Both the position numbers and the translations under genes were made by a program. Under the pieces are notes generated by a model, which was not told where the DNA came from, did no database searches, and saw only the letters and a program-made list of their open reading frames with translations. From an uncultured Myxococcales bacterium (lineage in GTDB: Bacteria; Myxococcota_A; UBA9042), in assembly GCA_903955385.1 (NCBI GenBank), contig CAJBNH010000032.1, forward strand, positions 1 through 64,000: DNA of 64,000 nt, given 5' to 3'. Each line of letters begins with the position of its first letter. Position 1 is the first letter of the stretch. Of the stretch, positions 45,083 through 53,869 are shown in pieces.

Positions 45083-45721
45083 CTAACGGCGGCGGCGACG
45101 ACGACCCTTGCGCTCGCCCGACGCCTCGATGGGCTCGCCGGACGCGGCGGGCTCGGCACCCGAGGCACCAGCTGGCAGGATGACCAGCCGACGCTTGTCC
45201 GGCGCCCCGAACGACTGCACCTGCACGCCCGGGCTGCGGGTGAGCTGGGCCGTCAGAAAGCGCAGATCTCCCTGACCAATGGGGCCGATCGCGATCGACT
45301 TGTTCAGCCGGGTGACCTTCTGGGCCAGCGCGGCGGCGACCTTGTCCAAGCCCTCCGGTCGACGACGCCGGAAACCCTCGGTGTCCAGGCTCAAGCGGGT
45401 GCGCTTCAGGGCATAGCGGTTGATCGCCTTGTTCAGGATAAACTGCAGCGACTCGAGCACGCGGGTGTCGCCAGCCGGAAACAGCGCAGGATCGAGGTCG
45501 GCCAGACGTACAACGACCTGGTCCTCCTCAGAGCGACAGTCGATGCCCGGCACGCCGGCTCCCAACAGCTCGAACAGGCGAGTCGAGACCTGCTGGGCAA
45601 CGTCGAGCTTCTCCTCGATCGTGACGTTGAGCCGCAAGCCGCCGACGTCCTCGTCGTCATCGGGCAGGCTCGTCGCATTGGGGTCGGTCGCATTGCCGGT
45701 CGGCTGGATCAGGTCGGCCAT
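45083..45721 (-). CDS. jag: KH/R3H-type RNA-binding protein Jag (KhpB)
   Basis: 212 residues downstream of yidC, the classical jag position. A KH-like domain with EDQVVVRLADLDPALF and the segment LESLQFILNKAINRY is recognisable. The following R3H-like part (PEGLDKVAAALAQKVTRLNK, IGPIGQGDLRFLTAQL) lacks the usual Arg-x3-His signature. The acidic N-terminus and basic GRRRRRR tail are extra. Jag/KhpB proteins bind RNA and link to cell envelope control. Confidence 0.85.
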   Translation of the reverse strand: MADLIQPTGNATDPNATSLPDDDEDVGGLRLNVTIEEKLDVAQQVSTRLFELLGAGVPGIDCRSEEDQVVVRLADLDPALFPAGDTRVLESLQFILNKAINRYALKRTRLSLDTEGFRRRRPEGLDKVAAALAQKVTRLNKSIAIGPIGQGDLRFLTAQLTRSPGVQVQSFGAPDKRRLVILPAGASGAEPAASGEPIEASGERKGRRRRRR

Positions 45722-45782
45722 GGGGTCAGGCTCCTTGAAGTGCGGGACAGGACGGTCACGCGGCGCGTGCGCGCGCGTGGGG

Positions 45783-47846
45783 TCACTTGACGGCAGAGGC
45801 CACGGTCGGGCGCGAGGCCGACAGCTTGGTCTGGATGATGCTGAGCAAGGTGTTGGCGAGGATGTACAGCGTCAGGCCCGAGGGCAGCTGCAGCATCATC
45901 AGCGTGAACAGCGCGGGCATGAAATACAGCATCATCTTCTGCTGCATCGGGTCGCCAACGGTCTGCGGCGTGATCTTCTGCTGCACGAACATGACGGCGC
46001 CCAGCAGCAGCGGCAGCACGAAGTAGGGGTCCTTCTGCGTCAGGTCGGTCACCCAGCCGAACAGCGGCTGGTTGAAGAGCTCGACCGACGCGCTGATGGT
46101 CCGGTAGAGCGCAATGTACACGGGCAGCTGCAGCAGCATCGGCAGGCAGCCGCCCAGCGGATTGACGCTGTGCTTCTTGTAGAGCTCGAACGTCAGGCGG
46201 TTGAGCTCCTGCGGGTCAGCCTTGTCCTGCCCCAGCTTCTTCGCCTTGGCTTCCAAGTCCTTGCGCAGTGCGTCCAGCTCAGGCTTGAGCTCCTGCATCT
46301 TGCGCATGCTCTTGATGCTCTTGCCCGTGATGGGCCACAGCAGCAGCTTGACCAGCAGCGTGAGCATCAGGATGGCGATCGGCCAGGAACCCGTCAGTCC
46401 CTGCGAAAACTGCAGCACCGCCAGCATGGGGCGGGCGATCACCGCAAACCAACCGAAATCGACCGACTGGACCAGGTCGTGGCCGGCCGTCTCGAGGTAG
46501 TTGACGTCCTTGGGTCCGGTGTAGAGGTCGAGCGCCTGCGTCTGCACCTGCCGACCGCGCAAGCGCGCCTCGGCCGCCGTCAGCACGGCCACTTCGACAC
46601 CGTTGTTCCGAGCGGCGGTGACGGCGGGCTCCAACGTCTTGGCGTCCAGCGCGGTCTCTTCGGCGCTCGTCTTCAGCCCCAGGGTGTCCAGATCGGCGCG
46701 GCAGGAGTTCCCTCCCCAAGTCTTGGCATACCACTCAGGCACACAGGCCGACGAAGCGCCTAGCAGGGCATCGCCAGCTCCGCGCAAGCCAGAAAGGATG
46801 ACGCCGTTTGCCAACCAGGACAGGTGCACCAGAGACTGCGGCGCCTGACCCGCAACGGGTGCTGCAGCAACCAGAAAGTAGCGCGAGTCGACGCCGAACC
46901 AGCTGGGGACACCACCGTGCTGCCGGTCCTCGAGATCGGCCGTCGGAATGGCCGTCGCGTCGTGGCGATACCGCTCGCCGCCGATGTAGTAGCCCGCGCC
47001 CTTGACGTCGGGCAGACCGGCGAAGATCGCGAAGAAGCCGCCCGACTCTTGATGCGTCGACTGGAAGCTGGTGACTTCGTGGGCGACGCGGAACTTCACG
47101 GGGAGCGGCCCCAGGTTCCAGATCGCAACCTCATAGCGAAGGCTGTACGGGTTGGCGGCGTCGGCAAGTCGATAGCGCTTTTGGACGTACACGGGGCTCT
47201 GGATGCGCGAGGGGTCCGGCCAGACCAGCACGACCTCGCGGTCCGACTGGGAGACAACGCCAAAGCGCCCGTCCTGCTTGACGAATGTGGCAAGATCGAC
47301 CGGTCCCAGCGGCCGGACCTGACCCGCCTCGTCGCGGGTCTGCAGCGTGACCGGGTTGGGTGACACCGCCTCCAGCTCGACGCGGAAGGGGTCCCAGCGG
47401 GCATCCCACGTATCGACGAGGTCCAGCGGACCGGCAGCGAACTTGTCCTTGGCCCAAGGGGCAACGCCAGCGGGGGCCTCCCGGGCGCGCAGGGCGAATT
47501 GCGGGTCGGTCAGGCGAACCGACTGCAGACCACCGCGACAGGGTGAGATCGTCCACTGAGCCAGCGAGCTCTTGAGCTCGACGCCGACTGCGCCGGGACG
47601 GCACGGCGGAGCAACAAACCGAGCAGGTGCCATCGCTTCCACCGCGGTGGCTGCAACAGGAAGCGCGACGGCCGCGGCAGACGGAAGCACCGTCGGGGAA
47701 ACGGCCACCGGCAGGTCGCCCGCCGGCGCTGCGGCCTGAGTCGGCGCCGCTTCGACGCCCTCGGCAGCGCGGCCAAGGCTTGCGTCGCTGGCCGTCGCTA
47801 CGAACAGCACCGCGGCTAGCATCAGGATTCGGACGGTCTGGGTCAT
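45783..47846 (-). CDS. yidC: Membrane protein insertase YidC
   Basis: 687 residues. YidC inserts and folds inner-membrane proteins, alone or with Sec. It has an N-terminal signal-anchor, a large periplasmic domain (to about residue 445) and the conserved insertase core. The core includes IAILMLTLLVKLLLWPIT with the Lys/Arg-containing groove, LGGCLPMLLQLPVYIALYRT and MMLYFMPALFTLMMLQLPSG. This domain order is the Gram-negative type. The N-terminal 100 residues are Ala/Pro-rich, making it longer than E. coli YidC (548). Confidence 0.96.
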   Translation of the reverse strand: MTQTVRILMLAAVLFVATASDASLGRAAEGVEAAPTQAAAPAGDLPVAVSPTVLPSAAAVALPVAATAVEAMAPARFVAPPCRPGAVGVELKSSLAQWTISPCRGGLQSVRLTDPQFALRAREAPAGVAPWAKDKFAAGPLDLVDTWDARWDPFRVELEAVSPNPVTLQTRDEAGQVRPLGPVDLATFVKQDGRFGVVSQSDREVVLVWPDPSRIQSPVYVQKRYRLADAANPYSLRYEVAIWNLGPLPVKFRVAHEVTSFQSTHQESGGFFAIFAGLPDVKGAGYYIGGERYRHDATAIPTADLEDRQHGGVPSWFGVDSRYFLVAAAPVAGQAPQSLVHLSWLANGVILSGLRGAGDALLGASSACVPEWYAKTWGGNSCRADLDTLGLKTSAEETALDAKTLEPAVTAARNNGVEVAVLTAAEARLRGRQVQTQALDLYTGPKDVNYLETAGHDLVQSVDFGWFAVIARPMLAVLQFSQGLTGSWPIAILMLTLLVKLLLWPITGKSIKSMRKMQELKPELDALRKDLEAKAKKLGQDKADPQELNRLTFELYKKHSVNPLGGCLPMLLQLPVYIALYRTISASVELFNQPLFGWVTDLTQKDPYFVLPLLLGAVMFVQQKITPQTVGDPMQQKMMLYFMPALFTLMMLQLPSGLTLYILANTLLSIIQTKLSASRPTVASAVK

Positions 47847-47883
47847 CGGGTCGTCTCTTTGCGGCGCCTGAACCGCAGGGCGA

Positions 47884-48228
47884 TCAGGCTTGCAGCTGGG
47901 GGACCGGGCCGCGCGATGCGACCCCGTCAGGAGTGGGCTCGTGGGTGAACTTGCCGGGAGGCACGGGGTCGTGGCCTCCCTTGCACATCGGTTGGCAGCG
48001 CAGCAGGCGCCAGGTCGTCAGGCCGATCGCGCGGTGCAGCGGGTGGGTGTGCAGCGACTGCATGGCGTACACGGAGCAGCTGGGGTCGAAGCGACAGGCA
48101 GGCGGAAACAGAGGAGAAATCCAGCGCTTGTACCCGCGCAACAGCATCAGCAGCAGCCAAGCGATCGGCCAGCCCGGGCGCAGCTGCCTGCGGGGCTTCC
48201 GTTCGTCGGGTGCACCGTGCGATCGCAT
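47884..48228 (-). CDS. yidD: Membrane protein insertion efficiency factor YidD
   Basis: 114 residues with the YidD signature RGYKRWISPLFPPACRFDPS, then CSVYAMQSLHTH and RLLRCQP. YidD is a small protein at the inner membrane that aids YidC-dependent insertion. ATG at 48228 overlaps the rnpA stop (TGATG). The frame is open further upstream inside rnpA but without family similarity. Confidence 0.93.
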   Translation of the reverse strand: MRSHGAPDERKPRRQLRPGWPIAWLLLMLLRGYKRWISPLFPPACRFDPSCSVYAMQSLHTHPLHRAIGLTTWRLLRCQPMCKGGHDPVPPGKFTHEPTPDGVASRGPVPQLQA

Positions 48229-48608
48229 CAGGAGCCTCCCAGTCGCAGCTGCCGAAGGGTCGAGGTCAACTCGTTCAGGACGGAAGCGAGATCGGCATCG
48301 GGCCAAGGTCGGCGAACGAACACCACCACATCGGTACCGGTGGGCAAGGTGTGTCGCACGGCGCGGAAAGCTTCCCGGGCGAGTCTTCGCATCCGGGCCC
48401 GGTCCGGCGCGTTGCCGACTCCCTTGGCGATCGCAAGCCCAATGCGCTTTTCCGTTCCCTGGGTTCGCGCCACCGCCAGCCCCAAGTGTGGTCCTTGGGT
48501 ACGTCGGCCTTTGCGCAGAACACGCTGGAAATCGGTCTGGCCACCCAGCCGATCACGTCGGCTGAAGCGACCTTGCGGCTGCAACACTGGGGTGGTGGGG
48601 TCGCCCAC
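48228..48608 (-). CDS. rnpA: Ribonuclease P protein component
   Basis: 126 residues; the protein subunit of RNase P, which matures tRNA 5' ends. The family's basic motif is present as DRARMRRLAREAFR, with RKGRRTQGPHLGLAVAR and GLAIAKGVGNA. The start is uncertain: GTG at 48608 has no clear ribosome site. It lies 116 bases downstream of rpmH and overlaps yidD. Confidence 0.93.
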   Translation of the reverse strand: MGDPTTPVLQPQGRFSRRDRLGGQTDFQRVLRKGRRTQGPHLGLAVARTQGTEKRIGLAIAKGVGNAPDRARMRRLAREAFRAVRHTLPTGTDVVVFVRRPWPDADLASVLNELTSTLRQLRLGGS

Positions 48609-48724
48609 GGCAAGCCCGGAGATCGTCGCGCCGCAACGGCGCCATGCGGTCGGTCTCGGCGGATCACGGAGGATCGATGCGTCCTTCCGCGAGCCGACCG
48701 GTCACCTCCGCGGGCGACGATCGG

Positions 48725-48871
48725 TCAGGGACGCGAAACCGCAAGGCGCAAACGGCCCTTGGCGCGGCGGCGGTTGATCACGGCGCGACCGTTCTTGGTC
48801 GCCATGCGGGCGCGGAAGCCATGGGTGCGCACGCGGCTGGTATTGCTGGGATTGCGGAGTCCTTTCTTCAC
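48725..48871 (-). CDS. rpmH: Ribosomal protein bL34
   Basis: 48 residues. Family core [19 protein letters not shown], followed by [13 protein letters not shown], is unmistakable. It starts at GTG 48871 with AGGAGA seven bases upstream; the first residues (KKGLRNPSN) differ from the usual KRTYQPS. It belongs to the 50S subunit. rpmH-rnpA next to dnaA is the ancestral origin-region order. Confidence 0.94.
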   Translation of the reverse strand: MKKGLRNPSNTSRVRTHGFRARMATKNGRAVINRRRAKGRLRLAVSRP

Positions 48872-49636
48872 GGCACGTTCTCCTGGAGTTCACTCGTCGG
48901 TCTCGGAACCCGGACGGGGGGCGAGAGTCTACAGCAAAGTCGATCTTTCTGCCTCGGGAAAGTCGTCCCGGCAGCTCCGAGACCACCGTTCGGCGGTTCA
49001 GCGCCGAGACAACCCTGCCGATCGCAAGTCTATTTCCGATTCGGGGGGGAACACTCTACCCGATCGCGCTTACCGGCCCTCCGCCGGATTGGTCGCCTTT
49101 CACCTTGAAATCGTTCGCGAAGTTCGTTTTCCACGCGAGGTTCGGTCTTCCTCCGTCCTCGGGGGCTCTGGCCTGGAAGGAGCGTCCACCGCGTCCAAGC
49201 CCGCACGATCACCGCGTTCCTTTGATTCCCCAATCGTTTCAGGGTGCTTCGAACTCGGATCGGAACAAAGCCTCGCAGCGAAGCAGGGTTAGCAGGCCAC
49301 AAGAGGGGCGATCTGTCAACGTTCGGGGGCCTCCGTGGAGGGGCCGCTTTTTTATCTCGTTGGAGTCTGCTGGGTTCTGCGATCGGTTCGGCCCGACCCC
49401 TTGTCGCCCGGGTCCAAGAGCGATAAGCCTACACCTGCTGCACCGCCGAACGCTTTCCGGGCCTAGGCATCGCTCAGCACCGTACCCCTTACACAATCTA
49501 CCCCCGCAGCCCCGCTGCTCCAGATGCGCGTCTAGCGTCACCTGTTGAGCCTTTGGCGAGGTTTGCCTTCGACCCGGCTGCTGCTGCCGGCCGGGTCCGG
49601 CTTGTGTCCGGTCGACCGCCGGACACCGAGGACGTG
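48872..49636. other. Divergent non-coding region between rpmH and dnaA
   Basis: 765 bases without a supported gene. It must hold the leftward rpmH and rightward dnaA promoters, but no strong -35/-10 pairs were found. A rightward terminator-like hairpin is at 49328-49353. DnaA-box-like sites are not clustered here, unlike on the other side of dnaA. Confidence 0.6.
49328..49353 (+). terminator. Terminator-like hairpin upstream of dnaA
   Basis: GGCCTC pairs with GGGGCC (six pairs, one G-U) around a six-base loop, followed after GC by six T. It points rightward, but no rightward gene precedes it in this region. Confidence 0.5.
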
Positions 49637-51031
49637 ATGTCGGACCTTTGGACTCAGGTGCTGGGACAGCTGCGCACCACGACGAAGCGGTCGGTCTATC
49701 AGTCGTGGCTCGAGCGCATCGAGCTTGTCGACCAGACCGCCGACTCGGTGCAGCTGGGCGTCCCCGACGATGGCTTCCGCGACTACGTGGCGACGCACCA
49801 TCTGGATGCCATCCGTGAGAGCCTGCAGAAGCTGATCGACCGCCCGGTGGCCGTCGAACTCGTTGTCGCTTCCGACCTTCGACCCTACAGCCGCCCGTCG
49901 ATCGACCGCGGCCCTGCCACACGCAAGCCGCAGACCAGCTTGCCGTTCGCCCCTGCCGATCATGCGCTGCCTCCAGGGGAGACGCTGCCCGCTGCCTCGA
50001 CCGACGATCGCTTGTCTGGCCGCTTCACGTTTGATTCTTTCGTCATTGGAAAGTCTAACGAATTCGCTGCATCAGCGGCACTCGCCGTCGTGTCTTCGCC
50101 TGGCGTCACCTACAACCCGCTGTTCCTGTACGGCGGCATAGGCACCGGCAAGACGCACCTGCTCAAGGCCGTCGGACACGCCATCCAGGCCAAGCGCCCC
50201 GGCAGCAAGGTGCTGTATGTACCCGCCGAGACGTTTGCCGACGACACGATTCACGCGATGATCTCTAAGGAGCCCTCGACCCGCGCCGACGTGCGGCACC
50301 AGTACCGCAGCGTGGACGTGTTGCTGGTCGACGACGTGCAGTTTCTGCAGGGAAAGACCAAGACTCAGGACGAATTCTTTCACACGTTCAATGCCTTGCA
50401 TCATGCCGGCAAGCAGATCGTGCTGTCCTGTGACCGCTTTCCGTCTGAGCTGCAGGAGTTCCACGATCGCCTGCGCAGCCGCTTCGACTGGGGTCTGGTC
50501 GCCGAGCTGGCACCGCCTGATCGCGAGCTGCGGCAGGCCATCCTGGTGCGCAAGGCAACCGAATTCGGCATGACGGTACCGCTCGACGTGGTGTCGTACC
50601 TGGCCGACCACCTGCGCAACAGCGTTCGCGAGCTCGAGGGCGCGCTGAACAAACTGAACGCTCACAGTCACATCGCACGGCGTCCGGTCGACCTGACGCT
50701 GGCCCGCCAAGTGCTGGGACCGATGATCGAGCTGCCGTCGCGCAACTTGACGGTCGAGGTCATCCAGCGCGTGGTCGCCCATCACTTCAACCTGAAGATC
50801 GCCGATCTGAAGGGAAGCAAGCGCCACCGCAGTGTCGTCGTGCCGCGCATGATCGCGGTGTCGTTGACGCGCAAACACACGGCGTTGTCCTTTCCCGACA
50901 TCGGCCGGGCCTTCGGCGGTCGCGACCACTCCACGGCCATCCACGCCGTGCAGAAGGTCGACTGGATGCTGGCGACCGATCCCGAGGTCCAGGCGACTTT
51001 CCAGACCCTGGAAAACGCGCTGGGCAAGTAG
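49637..51031 (+). CDS. dnaA: Chromosomal replication initiator DnaA
   Basis: 464 residues. Domain I (MSDLWTQVLGQLRTTTKRSV), a variable linker, AAA+ domain III with Walker A GGIGTGKTHLL and Walker B VLLVDDVQFLQGK, and domain IV with the DNA-binding signature GGRDHSTAIHAV. It binds DnaA boxes and opens the origin. ATG at 49637 has GAGG seven bases upstream; the frame is open 28 codons earlier without family similarity. Confidence 0.97.
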   Translation: MSDLWTQVLGQLRTTTKRSVYQSWLERIELVDQTADSVQLGVPDDGFRDYVATHHLDAIRESLQKLIDRPVAVELVVASDLRPYSRPSIDRGPATRKPQTSLPFAPADHALPPGETLPAASTDDRLSGRFTFDSFVIGKSNEFAASAALAVVSSPGVTYNPLFLYGGIGTGKTHLLKAVGHAIQAKRPGSKVLYVPAETFADDTIHAMISKEPSTRADVRHQYRSVDVLLVDDVQFLQGKTKTQDEFFHTFNALHHAGKQIVLSCDRFPSELQEFHDRLRSRFDWGLVAELAPPDRELRQAILVRKATEFGMTVPLDVVSYLADHLRNSVRELEGALNKLNAHSHIARRPVDLTLARQVLGPMIELPSRNLTVEVIQRVVAHHFNLKIADLKGSKRHRSVVVPRMIAVSLTRKHTALSFPDIGRAFGGRDHSTAIHAVQKVDWMLATDPEVQATFQTLENALGK

Positions 51032-51497
51032 ACGATCGTCGAGTCCCTGCCGGTCGATCGCCGCATCACCAAGTTCAACTTCAACTTCAAGACCTTTCCT
51101 GACACAGTCACGTCCAAAGTGCCTGTGGACAAGTCTGTGGACATGTCCCTTTCGACTGTGGACCGGAAGTGGACCGAAGGACCCGCCTGTGGACGGCTTG
51201 AAAGGGCTGTTCAGAAGCCCCCCAGTCCCCCACAGGCGTCCCCGTTTTCCTCCACAGCTCGATCGCTTGGAAACCATGATTCATGTTTGGTTTTTTGAGG
51301 TTGTCCACCCGTCCACAGGCCTTCCGATCCACACCACCTTATCTAACCCCTGATCCGGATCGGATCGGTGGTAAGGCTGAGAACGTGAGCGGTGTCCCAA
51401 CAGCCGGGTGGGTCTTTGCAAGCGTGGCCAGACGCGGTAGAAAGCTTCGTTCGCTTCAGAGGGCAGCCAGCACGCCCCGCACGTCAAGGGAGCCAGC
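51032..51497. other. Probable chromosomal origin (oriC) between dnaA and dnaN
   Basis: 466 non-coding bases with many TGTGGA/TCCACA sites. Best DnaA-box matches: TGTGGACAA (51124-51132), TGTGGACAT (51136-51144), TGTGGACCG (51157-51165), TGTGGACGG (51188-51196), TCCTCCACA (51248-51256), TTGTCCACC (51301-51309), CCGTCCACA (51309-51317) and CGATCCACA (51325-51333). The first is one base from the consensus complement TGTGGATAA. The tract 51271-51297 is about 70% A/T, unlike its surroundings, and could be the unwinding element. A triple ttcaac-type repeat lies at 51074-51091. Confidence 0.8.
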
Positions 51498-52628
51498 ATG
51501 AAGGTCCGCATCGACAAGGCCGCGCTCGCGGTGCCGCTCTACCGCGCCCAGGGTGTCGTAGACCGCAAGACGACCACCAACGTGACCGCTTGCGTGCACA
51601 TCTCCGCCGGAGAAGACGGGCTGACGTTCTCGGCGACCGACTACGACGTCACGATCACCGCGGAGGCCTCTGCCGAGGTGATGGAACAGGGTGCCGTGCT
51701 TGTGAACGGCCGCGCGCTTTTCGATGTGGTGCGCGCACTGCCGGACGAGTCGATCGTGCAGCTGACCAGCGACGACAACCATCGTCTTCGCATCGAGGCT
51801 GGCCGGTCGTACTTCCACCTCAATGGCATCGCGCCGGAGGAGTTTCCGCCTTCGGCCATGGAGGCGGGCGGCGGCAAGAGCCTGATCTGCGACAAGAGTC
51901 AGGTTCAAGCGATGTTGAGGCGCACGCTGTTCTCGGTGCTGGCCGACGACAGTCGTCCGGCGTTGAGCGGTGTGCTGCTGGAGATCGAGCCCGAGGCCGC
52001 GGGTCAGGCCCGACTGCGCATGGTGTCGACCGATGGCCATCGGTTGAGCAAAGCCGAGCGCACGGTCGCCGCCACCGACTACGACGGCACCAAGTACCGC
52101 TGCATCGTGCACCGCCGCGGCGCCGCCGAGCTGCAGCGCATTCTCGACGGCAGCGACCCGTCGGTCCGCATCGAGTTTGTGGGACGCAACGTGGTCTTCT
52201 CCAGCGACAAGGCGCGGTTGCAGATCCGCCAGATCGAGGAGAGCTTCCCCGACTACAGCCGCGTCATCCCTGAGCGTGGCGATGCCGTCATCACGCTGGC
52301 CACCAGTTCCCTGCTCAGCTCGATCCGTCGCGTCAGCTCGCTGGCGAACAACAAGGACGCGACCCTGCGGGTCGAGATCGCCGACGGCATCATGTCTCTC
52401 GAGATGAAGCATCAGGATGTCGGCGAAGCGCATGAAGAAATCGAGCTTCCCGACTCGGCCGGCGTTCGCCTCAAGGTTGGCTTCAACCCCCGCTTCCTGA
52501 TGGAAGTTTGCGGCGTGCTGGAGACCGAGAACATCACCCTCGAAATGAGCGACCAGTTCAGCCCCTGTCTCGTCCACAGCGACGAAGAGCCGGGGTCGGT
52601 CTTCGTCATCATGCCGATGCGCCTGTAG
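51498..52628 (+). CDS. dnaN: DNA polymerase III beta sliding clamp
   Basis: 376 residues in three clamp domains. FSATDYDVTITAEASAEV, RPALSGVLLEIE, VSTDGHRLSKAERT, FPDYSRVIP and the C-terminal VFVIMPMRL are family hallmarks. It encircles DNA and tethers polymerase III and repair enzymes. GGGAG precedes the ATG. It lies directly after the putative origin. Confidence 0.97.
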   Translation: MKVRIDKAALAVPLYRAQGVVDRKTTTNVTACVHISAGEDGLTFSATDYDVTITAEASAEVMEQGAVLVNGRALFDVVRALPDESIVQLTSDDNHRLRIEAGRSYFHLNGIAPEEFPPSAMEAGGGKSLICDKSQVQAMLRRTLFSVLADDSRPALSGVLLEIEPEAAGQARLRMVSTDGHRLSKAERTVAATDYDGTKYRCIVHRRGAAELQRILDGSDPSVRIEFVGRNVVFSSDKARLQIRQIEESFPDYSRVIPERGDAVITLATSSLLSSIRRVSSLANNKDATLRVEIADGIMSLEMKHQDVGEAHEEIELPDSAGVRLKVGFNPRFLMEVCGVLETENITLEMSDQFSPCLVHSDEEPGSVFVIMPMRL

Positions 52629-52693
52629 GCCACCCCCAGGTCGGACAGACTGCCCGACGCTTCGCGGGCGCCGGCAGGAAACGCGCGGAATCC

Positions 52694-53869
52694 ATGCACA
52701 TTGGGCGCCTGTACGCTGAGGCCTTCCGCAATCTCGACACCCTCGAGTGGCGGCCGCACCGGCATTTCAATCTGATCACAGGCGACAACGGCCAGGGCAA
52801 AACCAACCTGCTCGAAGCGCTGAGCGTGGCGGCCGGACTGCGCAGCTTTCGCACTGCAAAGCTGGGCGATTGCGTGCGCTTTGGAGCCGACAAGGCGACC
52901 GTGGCCGTGCAGCTGGAGCGTCAGGCCGTGCGCGTCGATCTCGCCGTGCAGTTCCGCGCTTCCGGTCGACGGCTGTTTCTGGATGGTAGAGCGGTGTCGG
53001 GGGCGGCGGACTACCTGGGACGCCTGGTTGTCGTGCTGTTCGTGCCTTCGGACCTGCACTTGCCGCACGGTGAGCCCGACCAGCGCCGACGCTATCTGGA
53101 CCGCGTCGTCTTCAACCACGACGCCGCGCACCTGCTGGACCTGCGGCAGTACGAACGGGTGCTGACGAGTCGCAACGCCTTGTTGAAGCAGCACAAAGTG
53201 GCGCCCATCGACCCACAGATGCTGGACGTGTACGACGTTTTGCTGGCCCGCCATGGGGCGGTGGTGGCCAGACGGCGATTGGACGTGCTGCGGCACTTCA
53301 CGCCTCAGGTTCGCGAGGTGTTTGCGCGCTTGGCTCCGGCTGGACTCGAAGCAGACTTGCGCTATGTTCCCAAGGGTTTTGCCTCTGAAGAGGCGGCCGA
53401 TGAAGCCACCCTGCTGCTGGCCCTGCGCGGACAGCGCACGCGTGATTTGGCGCTGGGCTACACCTCCCGCGGGCCGCACCGCGACGACCTCGAGTTCGTG
53501 CTGGCGGGCCGTCCCGCACACGCGCACGCGAGCCAGGGCCAGAGCCGTACGTTGGTGTTGGCGCTGAAGATCGCCGAAATCCAGAGTCTGGAAGCGGCCT
53601 TGGGTGAACCACCGGTGCTGTTGATGGACGATGTGTCAAGCGAGCTGGATGAACACCGCAATCGTGCGCTGATGACGTGCATCGACGCGCTGGGCGGTCA
53701 GGTGTTTCTGACGACGACCGATGCTGCTCACATCCGGGTGGCAGCTCCCCGGCAGATCATGGACATGCGTGCGGGCGCGCTGCACCCCGGGCCGACGTTC
53801 GGCCGCGGTGGTCAGGGTTCGACCGGTCCCGAAAACGAACTACAAGACATTACGGGAGGTTCCGAATGA
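52694..53869 (+). CDS. recF: DNA repair and recombination ATPase RecF
   Basis: 391 residues. N-terminal ATP-binding loop TGDNGQGKTNLLEA (29-42), signature SQGQSRTLVLALKIAE and Walker B VLLMDDVSSELDEHR. RecF helps load RecA at gaps with RecO and RecR. ATG at 52694 is where family similarity begins (MHIGRLYAEAFRNL). The stop overlaps the murA start as ATGA, an uncommon coupling of repair and wall synthesis genes. Confidence 0.96.
   Translation: MHIGRLYAEAFRNLDTLEWRPHRHFNLITGDNGQGKTNLLEALSVAAGLRSFRTAKLGDCVRFGADKATVAVQLERQAVRVDLAVQFRASGRRLFLDGRAVSGAADYLGRLVVVLFVPSDLHLPHGEPDQRRRYLDRVVFNHDAAHLLDLRQYERVLTSRNALLKQHKVAPIDPQMLDVYDVLLARHGAVVARRRLDVLRHFTPQVREVFARLAPAGLEADLRYVPKGFASEEAADEATLLLALRGQRTRDLALGYTSRGPHRDDLEFVLAGRPAHAHASQGQSRTLVLALKIAEIQSLEAALGEPPVLLMDDVSSELDEHRNRALMTCIDALGGQVFLTTTDAAHIRVAAPRQIMDMRAGALHPGPTFGRGGQGSTGPENELQDITGGSE

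Noticed and set aside
49240-49270. TTCGAAC stretch resembling a tRNA T-loop
   Set aside because: Flanking bases do not form the T stem on either strand and no acceptor or anticodon arm fits.
49105-49548. Open frame of 147 codons in the rpmH-dnaA spacer
   Set aside because: Pro/Arg/Ser-rich, no ribosome site, runs through the terminator-like hairpin.
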